NCBI GenBank assembly: GCA_017409845.1
Contig: JAFQRY010000004.1
Span: 45,845-109,844, forward strand
Length of the DNA: 64,000 bases
DNA from: Clostridia bacterium
GTDB taxonomy: Bacteria; Bacillota; Clostridia; Oscillospirales; Acutalibacteraceae
Direction of reading: 5' to 3'
Made by a program: the position numbers and the translations under genes
Notes under the pieces: generated by a model
Databases searched by the model: none
The model's input: the letters and a program-made list of their open reading frames with translations, nothing else
Told to the model about the DNA's origin: nothing
Shown: piece by piece, positions 47,146-58,500 of the stretch
Layout: every line of letters starts with the position of its first letter
Position numbering within the stretch: position 1 is the stretch's first letter

Positions 47146-50100
47146 TTGAGCAAAGCAAAGAAAATCATCAGCATGCTTCTGGCTGTTGCAATGGTTTTGA
47201 CCGCAGCTCCCGTAACCGTATTTGCGTCTGCAGCTGACGTTGAATACACCTACGGTGACGTTTCGTTCTCCAAAACGGATTTTTCGGTCGACACCTCTGC
47301 CACAACAGACGTAATCCGTGTTGCTCATTCAGCCGGTAGCTTCTCGCTTCCGACGCCCGGCACCGCCGGTCAGATCGTTGCAGCAACACCCTCGGGTATC
47401 CCCAAGGCAGATACCGGTAACTACATTCAGGTTGCTTATGCTAAGGAAACCCCGGCATTCCCGCAGATCTCGTTCAAGATTACCGGAGCAACCCCCGACG
47501 CTGTTCCGACAATCGTTGCAACAGGTCTCAGCTCCAACCCCACAATCACACACAACGACGGCAGCCCCGCAGTAAGTGCTGACGGCAACACAAGAACCTA
47601 CACATGGACGATTACCAATGGTACTGCCATGAAGGGTCAGAATGCTGTTTTTGAGATTACTTACAACATCAAGGGTACAGCTTACAAGGCATATGCCTTC
47701 AGCCATGTTGAGCACATCCTCATCATGGGCGGCTGGGTTGGTCATCTTACCAGGACAAACGGTACAAACGATCCCTGGCGTCATGCCATTATCATGCAGC
47801 TTCAGTCGAAGAACATGTATACCGACCACGTTGTTATCGAAAATGATACCGAGGATTACTACTCAGGTATGAATAACCCCGGCACCAACAATAACGCTAT
47901 CGGTTACATCAACTACGCTTCCGAAGGTGCGATGAGCGGCGGATCGCTTAAAGGCTGCGGTAACGAAGATAACCTTAACGGTGAAACTGCCGCATACGCT
48001 GCTTCCGCTCCCATCACAACAATCCCCGGTACCGAGGTCGGTGCTCTTATCAAATTCCGTAAGGAACAGAGCGGCGGTCGTTACAACGGCTGCTTCGGCA
48101 ACGACGGACACACCTCAGAGCCTATTGTTTATATCGACAGAAGAAACGAAAGCATCAGAAACCTCAACATGAGAGTTACCTTCCAGTACGGTGAACAGAG
48201 CGGATTCCAGAGCTTCACCGTTCAGGAAATGACCTTCCACACCTCGCCCCATACTTTCGGTAGTGAAGATTACGACTTCACATCATCGGCATCAGCTGCT
48301 CAGCTTTCAGCTGTTAACCTTACCTCGGGTACAACAAACTCGGCAACCGTCAATGTTTCAGCAGGCTTCGGTGCATATGTTATGGTTCCTCTTACAGGTA
48401 CCGGCCCCGACTCGAGCACAAACGGTGATAACCCCTGGGGTATCACAGCCGATATCTACTGTAATGATACCTATCTTGCTGGTTCAATGAACCTTGATTT
48501 CAGAATCTACGACTCAACCGTTCTCTGGAATGTTTATTACGGTTGTCTTAACGGTAAGGCACTCGACGGTGCGCCTTCATACACAACTCCTTCAAACTGG
48601 GCATCAGCTCCCAACTTTGAATGTAACTTCAGCAAGGGTGCTCATCCTCAGGCTTCAATGTATACCGACGGCTGGGATAACTACCTTGCAAAGCTCAAGA
48701 CAGCAGGCTCGCTTCTTGCAGCTCCCGACGTAACTCAGGCTCAGCTTGATACTGCAGCGGTTGAGCTCTATGTTGCTTATGATGCTCTTCAGGGCTACAA
48801 TGCAAACGTTGAATGGGAAATCAAGCACTGCATTGAAGGCACAACTACGGAGCTTCTTCCCACTCAGACTTCTGACAGCATTGAGCCCATTGCAGATCAG
48901 CCTCAGCCCGCAGGCTCGGTATGGTATGCCGAAGCTGCAACAATCAAGGGCTATGAGCTCAGCAAGCAGAGCACACCCTCACAGCAGATGACAATCTCAG
49001 GCTTTAATGCTAAAGAAACCTTTATCTTCTATTATAAAGCAAGAGAATATAACCTTGTTGTTGACCCCAACACAGACACAACAAACGAAGATAACGTAAC
49101 AATTCTTACACCTTATCAGGCAAAGGTTTATGAAGATTCTCTTGATTACGGCACCAAGGAGTTCTATACCTTCGATGGCTGGTACTATGATGACGGGGTT
49201 TGGTCACAGCCCGTTTTCAGTGATGATGTATCAGAAGGCGGCATGAGATATTTTGAAATGCCCAACACAGCAAAGAATATCTATGCAAAATGGATAGCAA
49301 CTCCCATTGATATCGAATATGTTCCTATCGCAAACGGCGTTGAGCTCGAGCATGTATTCCTCGACGGCGATGAGGTTGAATTTGACGGCGGCACAACTGC
49401 TACCTTCAACAGACCTGCCGACCTCAACCTTGACGGTTACCTTTTCGTTAACTACTATGCCGATAAGGAACTCACAACAGCTGCAACCTTCCCCATGACA
49501 TTCACCCTCGGCGAAACAGAAAATCCCTATAAGATTTATGTCCGTATGGTTGATGTCAACGGAAAGATTTCATTTGAATCAAACGGCGGTACCAACGTTC
49601 CCGATATCAACTTCACTGCAGGTCAGTCAGTAAGCCCTGAATCTGCTCCTTATCTGAAGGGCTATACCTTCGCAGGTTGGTATACAAAGGAACATGCGGA
49701 TGCAGGTATCGTAGCAGATCCTCCCACTCCCGATTACTTCACAAACGGTACTCAGGCTAACGGTTGGACCGACGGTACTCAGTCAATGCCCAACAACACA
49801 GGTTTCATTGCCTATGCGATGTATACTCCCAACCCCTACACAATCAGCTTTGATCTCGGCACACCTTCATCAAAGTTTGATACCGAGTCACTCGAGTCCA
49901 TAACCGGTCTTGCAGATTCGGCAATCAATCCCGATGATGTTCCTGCTGCACCCAAGAAGTTCGGTTATGTGTTCCACCATTGGGAGCTCAACGGCGAAAG
50001 ATATGATCTTGTAACATATCCCACCGAAGACATCACACTTACTCCCTACTGGGTTGAAACCGATTACTCGGCATTCATTGATATCACCGCTTATGAAAAG

Positions 50101-53100
50101 CTTTCAGGTAACTACCATGAAGTTTCAACAGCTCAGAATGAAGATGTTATCACCTTCAGAATGACCTCACAGACCAACTTCTACACAGGTTCGTCAGTGT
50201 TTGTATTCATGTATGACAAGAGCTTCTTCGAGCTTATTGACACAGATTCGGCTGCTTTCGTTCTTAACGAAGACAATGAATATGTCAGCGGTATCAATGC
50301 AACTCACATCGGCGTAACAAACGATTCTGTTCTTCCCTGGCCCGATTCAATCATAACCGAAAGAAACACTTATCAGGCAATGATGATCGCTATTGATCCT
50401 CAGGTTACTGCTACTGACTACACAACCTCTCCCATGAAGGACGGCGAGTGGCTTGTTGAGTTCCAGCTCAGAGTCAAGGCAGATGCAACCGGCACAGGTA
50501 AGGTTTATATGTCAAATGACTGGACCAGAACTCCCGATAATATCATGGGTACTCAGTTCTACGGCTGGTCACATGAAGAAGACGAAGTATATAATACATT
50601 TAATAATGTAGTTATTCCCGACCTTGACCAGGCTGTTGCTGAAATCACAATTGAAGAAACAGTAACTCCCGATACAAAGGTTACTCTTTATCCCAACGGC
50701 GGTGCTTATGCAGACTCAGCTGAGTTTAAAGAATACACAGGCCGTGCGGAAACAGAGATTCTTGATTATGAAGCTCCCACTCGTGAAGGCTATGAGCTCA
50801 TAGGCTGGACCAACAGAGCAGACAGCTCCGTTGTTACATGGACTGATGAATTCTACTATCCTCCCGAGGCTACTCCCGAAGCAATCTATGATGCTAACTG
50901 GGAAGCAAAGCTTTATCCCATAACCTTCTATCTCAACGATACTCTTTCAAATGTCTACTATAAGCTTGATGTTGCTTATGATTCATCTGTAACAGCTCCT
51001 CCCTCAGCTCCCGCTAAGGAAGGCTATGTATTCAGAGCATGGGTCAACACGGAAACAGGTGCAGACACAGCATTCCCCTACACATGTAACGGCGAAGCAT
51101 CATATTATCCTGCATATGATCCGTCACCCAACACCAAGTTTGTTATCAAGGCAAACTACACCAACAACATGACCGGTGCGGCAGCATCAACAAGCAAGAA
51201 CTACACCGGCACAACAGGCTACACCGTAGCTATCGTTGAAACTGCAGGCTCGGCAGCAAACACCGTTTACATTACTCCTGCTGATCTTCCCGTAATCAAC
51301 GGCTATGAGTTTGATCCTGCCAATAACACACTTCCCATCACAGGCACAATTGCTCCCGACGGTTCACTTGTTCTTGAAGTTAACTACAAGGCTTCGATAA
51401 TCAATGTTACTCTTGATGCAAACGGCGGTACTTTCGCTGACGGCTCATCAACAGCAACAATCAGCGGTCCCTTCCAGACAGCAATCATGGAAGAAGACCT
51501 TCCCGCAGCCCCCACAAGAACAGGCTATATCTTCACCGGATATCAGGGTCTTACCTTCACAGACGGTGTAAGCTCACAGAAATATGTTCCCAACAGAAAC
51601 TACAAAGCAATCTGGGAAGCAGTCAAGTACACAATGACATTTGATGCAGGCGAAGGTGCTTATGCAGACGGTTCAAAGTCAAAGACTGCTGAAGTTGCAA
51701 TGGGCGGTGCAATCGCAGCTCCCGAAGTTCCCGCTCTTCTCGGCTACACCTTCAAGGGCTGGTCACTCAACGGCGGCGATCCCACAGCATCACTCGGCAC
51801 TCTCGATGCTGCTGAAGCAAGAAACTACACTGCAGTCTTCGAGAAGACTCCCTTCAATGTAACTTACTACATTGACGGCGTAGCAGATGATTCACGCTCA
51901 GAAATCAAATATATCGGCGACACAGTAACAATCGCAGGCGAACCCGCAAAATACGGTTATGATTTCAGCGGTTGGACCTTCGGCGACGGCAGTGAAGCAA
52001 CAAACTTCACAATCACCGAAGAAGGTGACATCGACATTTACGGTGAGTTCACAGCAAAAACTCTCAACGTAACCTTCGATGCAAACGGCGGTATCTTTGA
52101 TAACGACGAAGCAATCACTTCAAAGGCTGTTTCCACAGTATTTGATACAACAATCAAGGCTCCCGCAAGCAATCCCACAAGAGCCGGTTATGAGTTCCTC
52201 GGCTGGGCTGTTTCGGCTGAAGAAGCTGAAGCAAAGAACACCGTAACATCATTCCCCGTTCTTACAACAGAAGATGCAGTTACATACTACGCAGCATGGA
52301 ACGCAACAATCTGGGATTACACAGTTGAATTCTACTATCAGGATGTAACAGGTGCTTACGGCGAAGCTAAGGATGACGAAACACTCACATATTCCGGTCA
52401 GGTAGAAAGCGTTGTAAGCTACAATGCAGAAGACAACAAGACAGGCTTCACACTCGACACCGCAAACAGCACACTTTCAGGTACTGTTTCAGTTGAGGAT
52501 CCCCTCGTTCTTAAAGTCAAGTATGCAAGAAATCAGCATACATTAAATATAGTAGTTGATGATAAGACAACTACTACCGAGGTTTACTTCGGTGCAGCAG
52601 TCAATGTTCCCGCTGATCCCACAAAGGCAGGTTACAAGTTCGACGGTTGGAGCAACTACACCGAAGGCATGACAATGCCCGACACAGACCTCACAATCAC
52701 AGCAACATGGACTGCAAATCAGTACACTGTAACTTACTATACTGACAGCACAAAATCAGAAGTTGCTTATACCAGAACAGCTGCTTATAACAGCGACTAC
52801 ACAGTTCCCAGCCCCGACAAGGCAGGTCATACCTTCGCAGGTTGGATGAACAGTGACGGAACTGCTTCAGGTCTTGCAGCGGGTTCGACAACTCAGATTC
52901 CTCTTGACGGTGCAGAGTATTACGCAACATGGACCGTAAACAGCTACAAGCTTGTTTACCGTACAAACGGCGGTACTTTCTCAGACGGAACAAACACCAA
53001 GGAATACATGATTCCTTACGGAACAGCAAAGGCTGACTGGGATGTTCCCGAAACACCCGTCAGACCCGGCTACACATGGAATAACTGGAACACAGCATCC

Positions 53101-55374
53101 GCTCCCGCAACAATGCCTGCAGAACAGGTTAACATTGTTGGTCAGTGGACTCAGGAAACCTACAAAGTAATTTTCGCGGATTCACTTTCCGACGAGATCT
53201 ACAGCGAAGAACCTCTTACATACGGTGCTATGGTTTCAATTCCCGAGCCCGAAAAGGAAGGCTATGAATTCCTTTACTGGATGGATGAAGAAGGCAACGA
53301 AGTAACTCCCATGGATACCATGGAAGACATCGGTGCAAACGGTGCAACAGTAACCTACACAGCTAAGTGGAACGCTCTTCCCTTCACAATCACCTTCGTT
53401 GATACCGGTGATGTTGCTTATAAAGCAATCACCAAGAACTTCGGCGAAGCAGTCGGCACAGTAGCTGATCCCGTAAAGACAGGCTACACCTTCAAGGGCT
53501 GGAGCACAGCAATTCCCGAAACAATGCCCGCTGAGGATCTTACAATCACTGCAAATTGGCAGATCAATCAGTACACAATCACATTTGTTGACACAGGTGA
53601 CGTTGCTTATGAAGCAATCACCAAGGATTACAAGGCAGCAATCGGCACAGTAGCTGATCCCGTCAAGACAGGTTACACCTTCGATGGTTGGGATACTGAT
53701 ATTCCCGAAACAATGCCTGCTGAGGATCTTACAATCACTGCAAAGTGGATTGTCAACACCTATGTAATCACATTTGCTGATACAGGCGATTCATCAATCA
53801 CTCCCATCACTCAGGCTTACGGCACAGCAATCACAGCTCCCAAGGATCCCACCAAGACAGGCTACACCTTCGACGGTTGGGATACCGAAATCCCCGGCAC
53901 AATGCCCGCAACAAACATGACCATCACTGCAAAGTGGAAGGTTAATCAGTACACAATCAGCTTTGTTGACACCGGCGATGTTGCTTATGCAGATATCACC
54001 AAGAACTTCGGCGAAGCAGTCGGTACTGTTAACGATCCCGTGAAGACAGGTTACAGATTCGTTGACTGGGATAAGGATATTCCCGAAACAATGCCTGCTG
54101 AAGATACTGTAATCACAGCTATCTGGGCAATCAACGAATACAGCATCAGCTTTGAAATGGACGGTGGCGATGCAATCGCTCCCATCGTTCAGAATTACAA
54201 CACCGACATCGACGCATCTGCAATCGTTCCCACCAAGACAGGTTATGTCTTCACAGGCTGGGTAGATGCAAACGGCGATTCAGTTACAATTCCCGAAAAG
54301 ATGCCTGCTGCAAACCTTACTCTCACGGCAACATGGGAACTTGATCAGTTCACATTCACATTTGTTGTTTACGACGGTACAGAAGTTGCACCTCTCACTC
54401 AGGATTACACATCCGCAATTGATGCAGATGCACTCACAACCGAAAAAGAAGGCTACACCTTCCTCGGCTGGTCTCTTAAGGAGAATCCCGCAGAAGCAGA
54501 TAAGGCAGACCTTCCCGCAACAATGCCCGCAGAAGACAGAACCTACTACGCAATCTGGAAGATCAACGTTTACACAGTTACCTTCCTTGATGCAGCAGGT
54601 GAAGAATTCTACTCAACAGAGCTCGAATATAAAGCAACAATCGAAGCTCCCGAAGGAACTCCCGATAAGACACACTACAGCTTCGTAGGCTGGTCACTCA
54701 CAGAGGTAGCTCTCGGCACAGCAGATACACCCGTTGATACAACAAAGCTTATCGACTTTGTAAATGCTGCTCCCACAGTTATCGCAGACGATATGACCAT
54801 CTACCCCGCATTTGACAGAGTAGTTGTTACTCTTACTCTTGTTGCAGGTTCAACAGCAGTTGTTGATACCGAAAGAGCAACAGATCCCATCACAGGTTAC
54901 ATTTACGGTCTCAGACAGAAGCTCAAGGTTGCAACTCTTACAAGCGAATACCTTGCAGTTGAAGGTGACGGCAGACTTGAAGTAACTCCCACAATGTACG
55001 GCCGCTGCGGTACCGGCACAAAGGTTGAGGTTATCGACAACGTTGAAAACGAAGTTGTTGAAGTTTACTACATCATCATCTTCGGCGATGTAAACGGTGA
55101 CTCTGCAATCGACGCAGCCGATATCACTGCAGTCACAGCAGAAAACGCAGCTATCACAAACTGGTCAAAGGTTCTTGTTACCGAAGAATATGACTACTGC
55201 AAGGTTCTTGCAGCAGATATCGTAGGTATGAATGACCTTGACGGTGACGGCATTGATGATGACGGTCATATCGGTGACACAATGATTACCGCTAACGATG
55301 CTACCGAGCTCAACCTTGTTGTTCTCGGCTACAAGGAACTCGACCAGACTTCAGGCGTAACCGCATCAATCTGA
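47146..55374 (+). CDS. Giant secreted InlB-repeat protein with dockerin, 2742 aa
   Basis: The TTG start at 47146 is supported by GGAGGG at 47133-47138 and yields the signal peptide LSKAKKIISMLLAVAMVLTA. The N-terminal ~480 residues are unique beta-rich sequence. About 20 InlB-type repeats follow, including four near-identical 63-residue units (53390-54130). One interrupting module (about 980-1170) has VFMYDKSFFEL, similar to modules in both neighbours. The C-terminus carries dockerin-like loops GDVNGDSAIDAADI (about 2646) and a second with DLDGDGIDDDGHIGD (about 2700), with a longer spacer than standard dockerins. It is probably held at the cell surface through a cohesin partner. Confidence 0.85.
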   Translation: MSKAKKIISMLLAVAMVLTAAPVTVFASAADVEYTYGDVSFSKTDFSVDTSATTDVIRVAHSAGSFSLPTPGTAGQIVAATPSGIPKADTGNYIQVAYAKETPAFPQISFKITGATPDAVPTIVATGLSSNPTITHNDGSPAVSADGNTRTYTWTITNGTAMKGQNAVFEITYNIKGTAYKAYAFSHVEHILIMGGWVGHLTRTNGTNDPWRHAIIMQLQSKNMYTDHVVIENDTEDYYSGMNNPGTNNNAIGYINYASEGAMSGGSLKGCGNEDNLNGETAAYAASAPITTIPGTEVGALIKFRKEQSGGRYNGCFGNDGHTSEPIVYIDRRNESIRNLNMRVTFQYGEQSGFQSFTVQEMTFHTSPHTFGSEDYDFTSSASAAQLSAVNLTSGTTNSATVNVSAGFGAYVMVPLTGTGPDSSTNGDNPWGITADIYCNDTYLAGSMNLDFRIYDSTVLWNVYYGCLNGKALDGAPSYTTPSNWASAPNFECNFSKGAHPQASMYTDGWDNYLAKLKTAGSLLAAPDVTQAQLDTAAVELYVAYDALQGYNANVEWEIKHCIEGTTTELLPTQTSDSIEPIADQPQPAGSVWYAEAATIKGYELSKQSTPSQQMTISGFNAKETFIFYYKAREYNLVVDPNTDTTNEDNVTILTPYQAKVYEDSLDYGTKEFYTFDGWYYDDGVWSQPVFSDDVSEGGMRYFEMPNTAKNIYAKWIATPIDIEYVPIANGVELEHVFLDGDEVEFDGGTTATFNRPADLNLDGYLFVNYYADKELTTAATFPMTFTLGETENPYKIYVRMVDVNGKISFESNGGTNVPDINFTAGQSVSPESAPYLKGYTFAGWYTKEHADAGIVADPPTPDYFTNGTQANGWTDGTQSMPNNTGFIAYAMYTPNPYTISFDLGTPSSKFDTESLESITGLADSAINPDDVPAAPKKFGYVFHHWELNGERYDLVTYPTEDITLTPYWVETDYSAFIDITAYEKLSGNYHEVSTAQNEDVITFRMTSQTNFYTGSSVFVFMYDKSFFELIDTDSAAFVLNEDNEYVSGINATHIGVTNDSVLPWPDSIITERNTYQAMMIAIDPQVTATDYTTSPMKDGEWLVEFQLRVKADATGTGKVYMSNDWTRTPDNIMGTQFYGWSHEEDEVYNTFNNVVIPDLDQAVAEITIEETVTPDTKVTLYPNGGAYADSAEFKEYTGRAETEILDYEAPTREGYELIGWTNRADSSVVTWTDEFYYPPEATPEAIYDANWEAKLYPITFYLNDTLSNVYYKLDVAYDSSVTAPPSAPAKEGYVFRAWVNTETGADTAFPYTCNGEASYYPAYDPSPNTKFVIKANYTNNMTGAAASTSKNYTGTTGYTVAIVETAGSAANTVYITPADLPVINGYEFDPANNTLPITGTIAPDGSLVLEVNYKASIINVTLDANGGTFADGSSTATISGPFQTAIMEEDLPAAPTRTGYIFTGYQGLTFTDGVSSQKYVPNRNYKAIWEAVKYTMTFDAGEGAYADGSKSKTAEVAMGGAIAAPEVPALLGYTFKGWSLNGGDPTASLGTLDAAEARNYTAVFEKTPFNVTYYIDGVADDSRSEIKYIGDTVTIAGEPAKYGYDFSGWTFGDGSEATNFTITEEGDIDIYGEFTAKTLNVTFDANGGIFDNDEAITSKAVSTVFDTTIKAPASNPTRAGYEFLGWAVSAEEAEAKNTVTSFPVLTTEDAVTYYAAWNATIWDYTVEFYYQDVTGAYGEAKDDETLTYSGQVESVVSYNAEDNKTGFTLDTANSTLSGTVSVEDPLVLKVKYARNQHTLNIVVDDKTTTTEVYFGAAVNVPADPTKAGYKFDGWSNYTEGMTMPDTDLTITATWTANQYTVTYYTDSTKSEVAYTRTAAYNSDYTVPSPDKAGHTFAGWMNSDGTASGLAAGSTTQIPLDGAEYYATWTVNSYKLVYRTNGGTFSDGTNTKEYMIPYGTAKADWDVPETPVRPGYTWNNWNTASAPATMPAEQVNIVGQWTQETYKVIFADSLSDEIYSEEPLTYGAMVSIPEPEKEGYEFLYWMDEEGNEVTPMDTMEDIGANGATVTYTAKWNALPFTITFVDTGDVAYKAITKNFGEAVGTVADPVKTGYTFKGWSTAIPETMPAEDLTITANWQINQYTITFVDTGDVAYEAITKDYKAAIGTVADPVKTGYTFDGWDTDIPETMPAEDLTITAKWIVNTYVITFADTGDSSITPITQAYGTAITAPKDPTKTGYTFDGWDTEIPGTMPATNMTITAKWKVNQYTISFVDTGDVAYADITKNFGEAVGTVNDPVKTGYRFVDWDKDIPETMPAEDTVITAIWAINEYSISFEMDGGDAIAPIVQNYNTDIDASAIVPTKTGYVFTGWVDANGDSVTIPEKMPAANLTLTATWELDQFTFTFVVYDGTEVAPLTQDYTSAIDADALTTEKEGYTFLGWSLKENPAEADKADLPATMPAEDRTYYAIWKINVYTVTFLDAAGEEFYSTELEYKATIEAPEGTPDKTHYSFVGWSLTEVALGTADTPVDTTKLIDFVNAAPTVIADDMTIYPAFDRVVVTLTLVAGSTAVVDTERATDPITGYIYGLRQKLKVATLTSEYLAVEGDGRLEVTPTMYGRCGTGTKVEVIDNVENEVVEVYYIIIFGDVNGDSAIDAADITAVTAENAAITNWSKVLVTEEYDYCKVLAADIVGMNDLDGDGIDDDGHIGDTMITANDATELNLVVLGYKELDQTSGVTASI
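53390..54130 (+). repeat. Four tandem ~189-bp InlB-type units
   Basis: Units starting near 53398 and 53587 and two further copies encode FVDTGDVAY..ITK, then GTV.DPVKTGYTF, then PETMPAED. The first two copies are offset by exactly 189 bp. Similar units are also present in both neighbouring giant genes. Confidence 0.8.
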
Positions 55375-55405
55375 AATAACGCTGGCTAACTAAAATCATT
55401 AAACT

Positions 55406-55451
55406 TGCGGGCAGAAGCCCTGCCCGCAGGTTTCGGCAAAAAGCCGGTTTT
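55406..55451 (+). terminator. Tandem hairpin terminator
   Basis: TGCGGGCAG and CTGCCCGCA (9 bp) are followed by TTT and a second small hairpin CGGC-AAAAA-GCCG with GTTTT. Confidence 0.8.
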
Positions 55452-55519
55452 AACAGCAGTTATTTATCGGCGAATTTTGGCGAGAAAGAGATAATTTTTC
55501 AAGGAGGAAACAGAAGCAT

Positions 55520-58500
55520 ATGACAAAAACAAAAAAAGTCGTTGCCCTCATGCTTGCTTTTTTGATGATTTTCAGTTCTGCTTCAGTGTTGGCATCCGCC
55601 TGGGATGCATCCGTTGATGACGGCAGCACACTTGAAATCAGCACTAAATTTTTCAAAGAGGTAGACGGTCAGTGGGTTGAGACCGAAAAGGTCAGACCCG
55701 GCGACAACGTCAAAGCAAGAGTATATCTGGGAACGGATTATTACTCAAACGGCAGCACCTTGCTTTTCTTCTACGACAAGGATTTCTTTACCCATGCATA
55801 CAGCACCTCAAGTCCTAATGCACTTGCAGTCAACCCCGCAATCAGCAATGTTTCGGGTTCGTTTGCTGCAGATTATGACATGAGCAAAAAAGCTGCAGAC
55901 AACGGAGTAGATTCAGCATTCCTTGCTGATAATTCGGCAATGTATGTAACTCTTGTTGTCAACGACGGTAACAACATGATGTTTAACGATTCAACATGGA
56001 TGTTTGAATTTGATTTTGTTGTTGCAGGCGATGCAGACGGCGAAGGCGATCTCTTCGTTAAGGAATCAACAATTCAGAACACATCAAATGAAGATGCGCT
56101 CGTTAACGTACCCAAGGGTCCCGCAGGCGGCAATTCACTTACCGCATGGCCTATGTGGCTCTGGGATGCAACACCCGTTCTCGACAGTCAGCCCGTTTCA
56201 ACCATCAGCTCCGTTACATTCAATGCTAACGGCGGTGAGTATGAAGACGGCACAGACACTTATAAGGTTGAAGATCTTATTGATGCAGCAATTGACGCTT
56301 CAACAATTCCTGCTCCTTCAAAGACAGGCTACAGCTTCATGGGTTGGATTGATGCAGCAGACACAACTCCCACTTATGAAGAAATCATTGAAATCCCCGC
56401 AGCAATTCCTGAAAACGACCTCGTTCTCAATGCATATTGGATGGAGAACGTAACAATCACCTTCGAAACAGGTGAAGGTACTCCCATTGCTCCTCACGAA
56501 AATGTAACACCTTATGCAGATTTTGCAGATGTTACTCCTCCCACAAGAGACGGATACACATTCGTTGGTTGGGATGTAAGAGGAAACATGGAGCTTCCCG
56601 AAACATATCCTGCAGAGAGCACAACCTATACCGCAATCTGGGCACTTAACGTAACAGTTTCGTTCAACACAGACGGCGGCACAGAAATCGCTCCCATCAA
56701 GGGCGTCGAAGGCGAACCCTTTGATGCATCAGCAGTTGCTGACCCCACCAAGGCAGGTCACAACTTCATCATGTGGGATCCCTCACTTCCCGAGAAGTTC
56801 CCCGAGCAGGACACAACCTATAACGCAATTTTTGAAACAAGAACCTACAGAATCTGGTATTACGCTGTAAATGCACAGGGCAAAACAGAAGCTTCGGCAG
56901 TTGTTCAGCGTGAATACGGCTCAGCCGTTCCCACCAGCATTCCCACAATGAAGCTTCCCGAAGGTAAAGAATTTGCTTCGGAAACATGGTATACGGATGC
57001 AGCTTGCACAGTTGCTCTTGCAGACGGTGCAGTTGTTACCGATAACATGAAGCTTTACAAGAAGACTCAGTATGCAACATATGATGCAATCTTCATGGTT
57101 GACGGTGAAGAATACAGAAGAGTTCCCACCGTATACGGCGAAGAAATCGCTATTCCCGAAAATCCTGCAAAGGCCGGTTATGTATTTGACGGCTGGTCAC
57201 CCGCAGCTCAGATTCTCGGTGAGCCCAACGATATGATCTTCAAGGCAGCATGGAGAGAAGCAGAAAACGAAGTAATCTACATCAAAGACGGTTCAGAGTA
57301 CGAAACCTATAAGATTGAAACAGGCGAGCTGTTTGATGTTCCTGCCGATCCTTATAAGGAAGGCTACACATTCAAGGGCTGGACAGATGTTGAAGGCGGC
57401 ACAACTGCAGTTGAGCTTCCCGAAACAATGCCTGCAGTCGCTTCGCTGACCTACTATGCTATCTTCGAAATCAATGAGTATACCATCACTTTTGATACCG
57501 ATGAAGGCACAGCAGTTGATTCAATTACCGAAGATTTCGGCACTGCAATCACAGCTCCCGCTGATCCCACCAAGACAGGTTATACCTTCAAGGGTTGGGC
57601 TCTTACAAAGGGTGCAGCAGAAGCAGATAAGGTTGCTCTTCCCGCAACAATGCCTGCAAAGGACCAGACATATTATGCAATCTGGGTAATCAACGAATAT
57701 ACAATCACCTTCGTTGACACAGGCGATGTTGCTTATGAAGCAATCACTCAGGATTACAATACTGCAATCGAAGAAGTTGCAGATCCCGTAAAGACAGGTT
57801 ATACCTTCAAGGGCTGGGATACTGAAATTCCCGCAACAATGCCTGCAAAGGATATGACTATCACCGCAACATGGGAAGCAAATTCCTATAAGGCAACCTT
57901 CCTTGCAGACGGCGGTGTATTTGAAGAAACAGGCAATGCCACATACGAAAAGAATTTCGCATTTGATTCGAATATCGTTGCTCCCAAGGATCCCACCAAG
58001 ACAGGTTATACCTTCGGCGGTTGGACTCCTGCAGTAGGCAAGATGGACAGCGTTGACGGCAAGACCTTCACCGCTATCTGGAATGCAAACGGCAACACTG
58101 CTTACACAGTAAGCATCTACACAATGGATACAGAAGGCAATTACGGCGAGCCCGAAGTTCTTGACTTCACAGCTGCAACAGATTCTCCCGTATCCTATGC
58201 TCCCGAAGCCAAGAACGGTTTCGCTCTTGACGATGAGAATAATGTTCTCAGCGACACAGTTGCTCCCGACGGTTCAACAAACCTTGTGGTTTACTACATC
58301 CGTAATCAGTACACCTTCAAGACTGTTGCAGACGGTAAGGAAACAACAGAAACTTATTACTTTGATGAAGCAGTTACAGCTCCCGCAGCTCCCTCCAAGA
58401 CCGGTCACACCTTTGACGGTTGGGATGGAGAGGTTCCCTCAAAGATGCCTGCAAATGATGTAACTCTTACAGCAAAGTGGACTGTAAATCCCTACACCGT

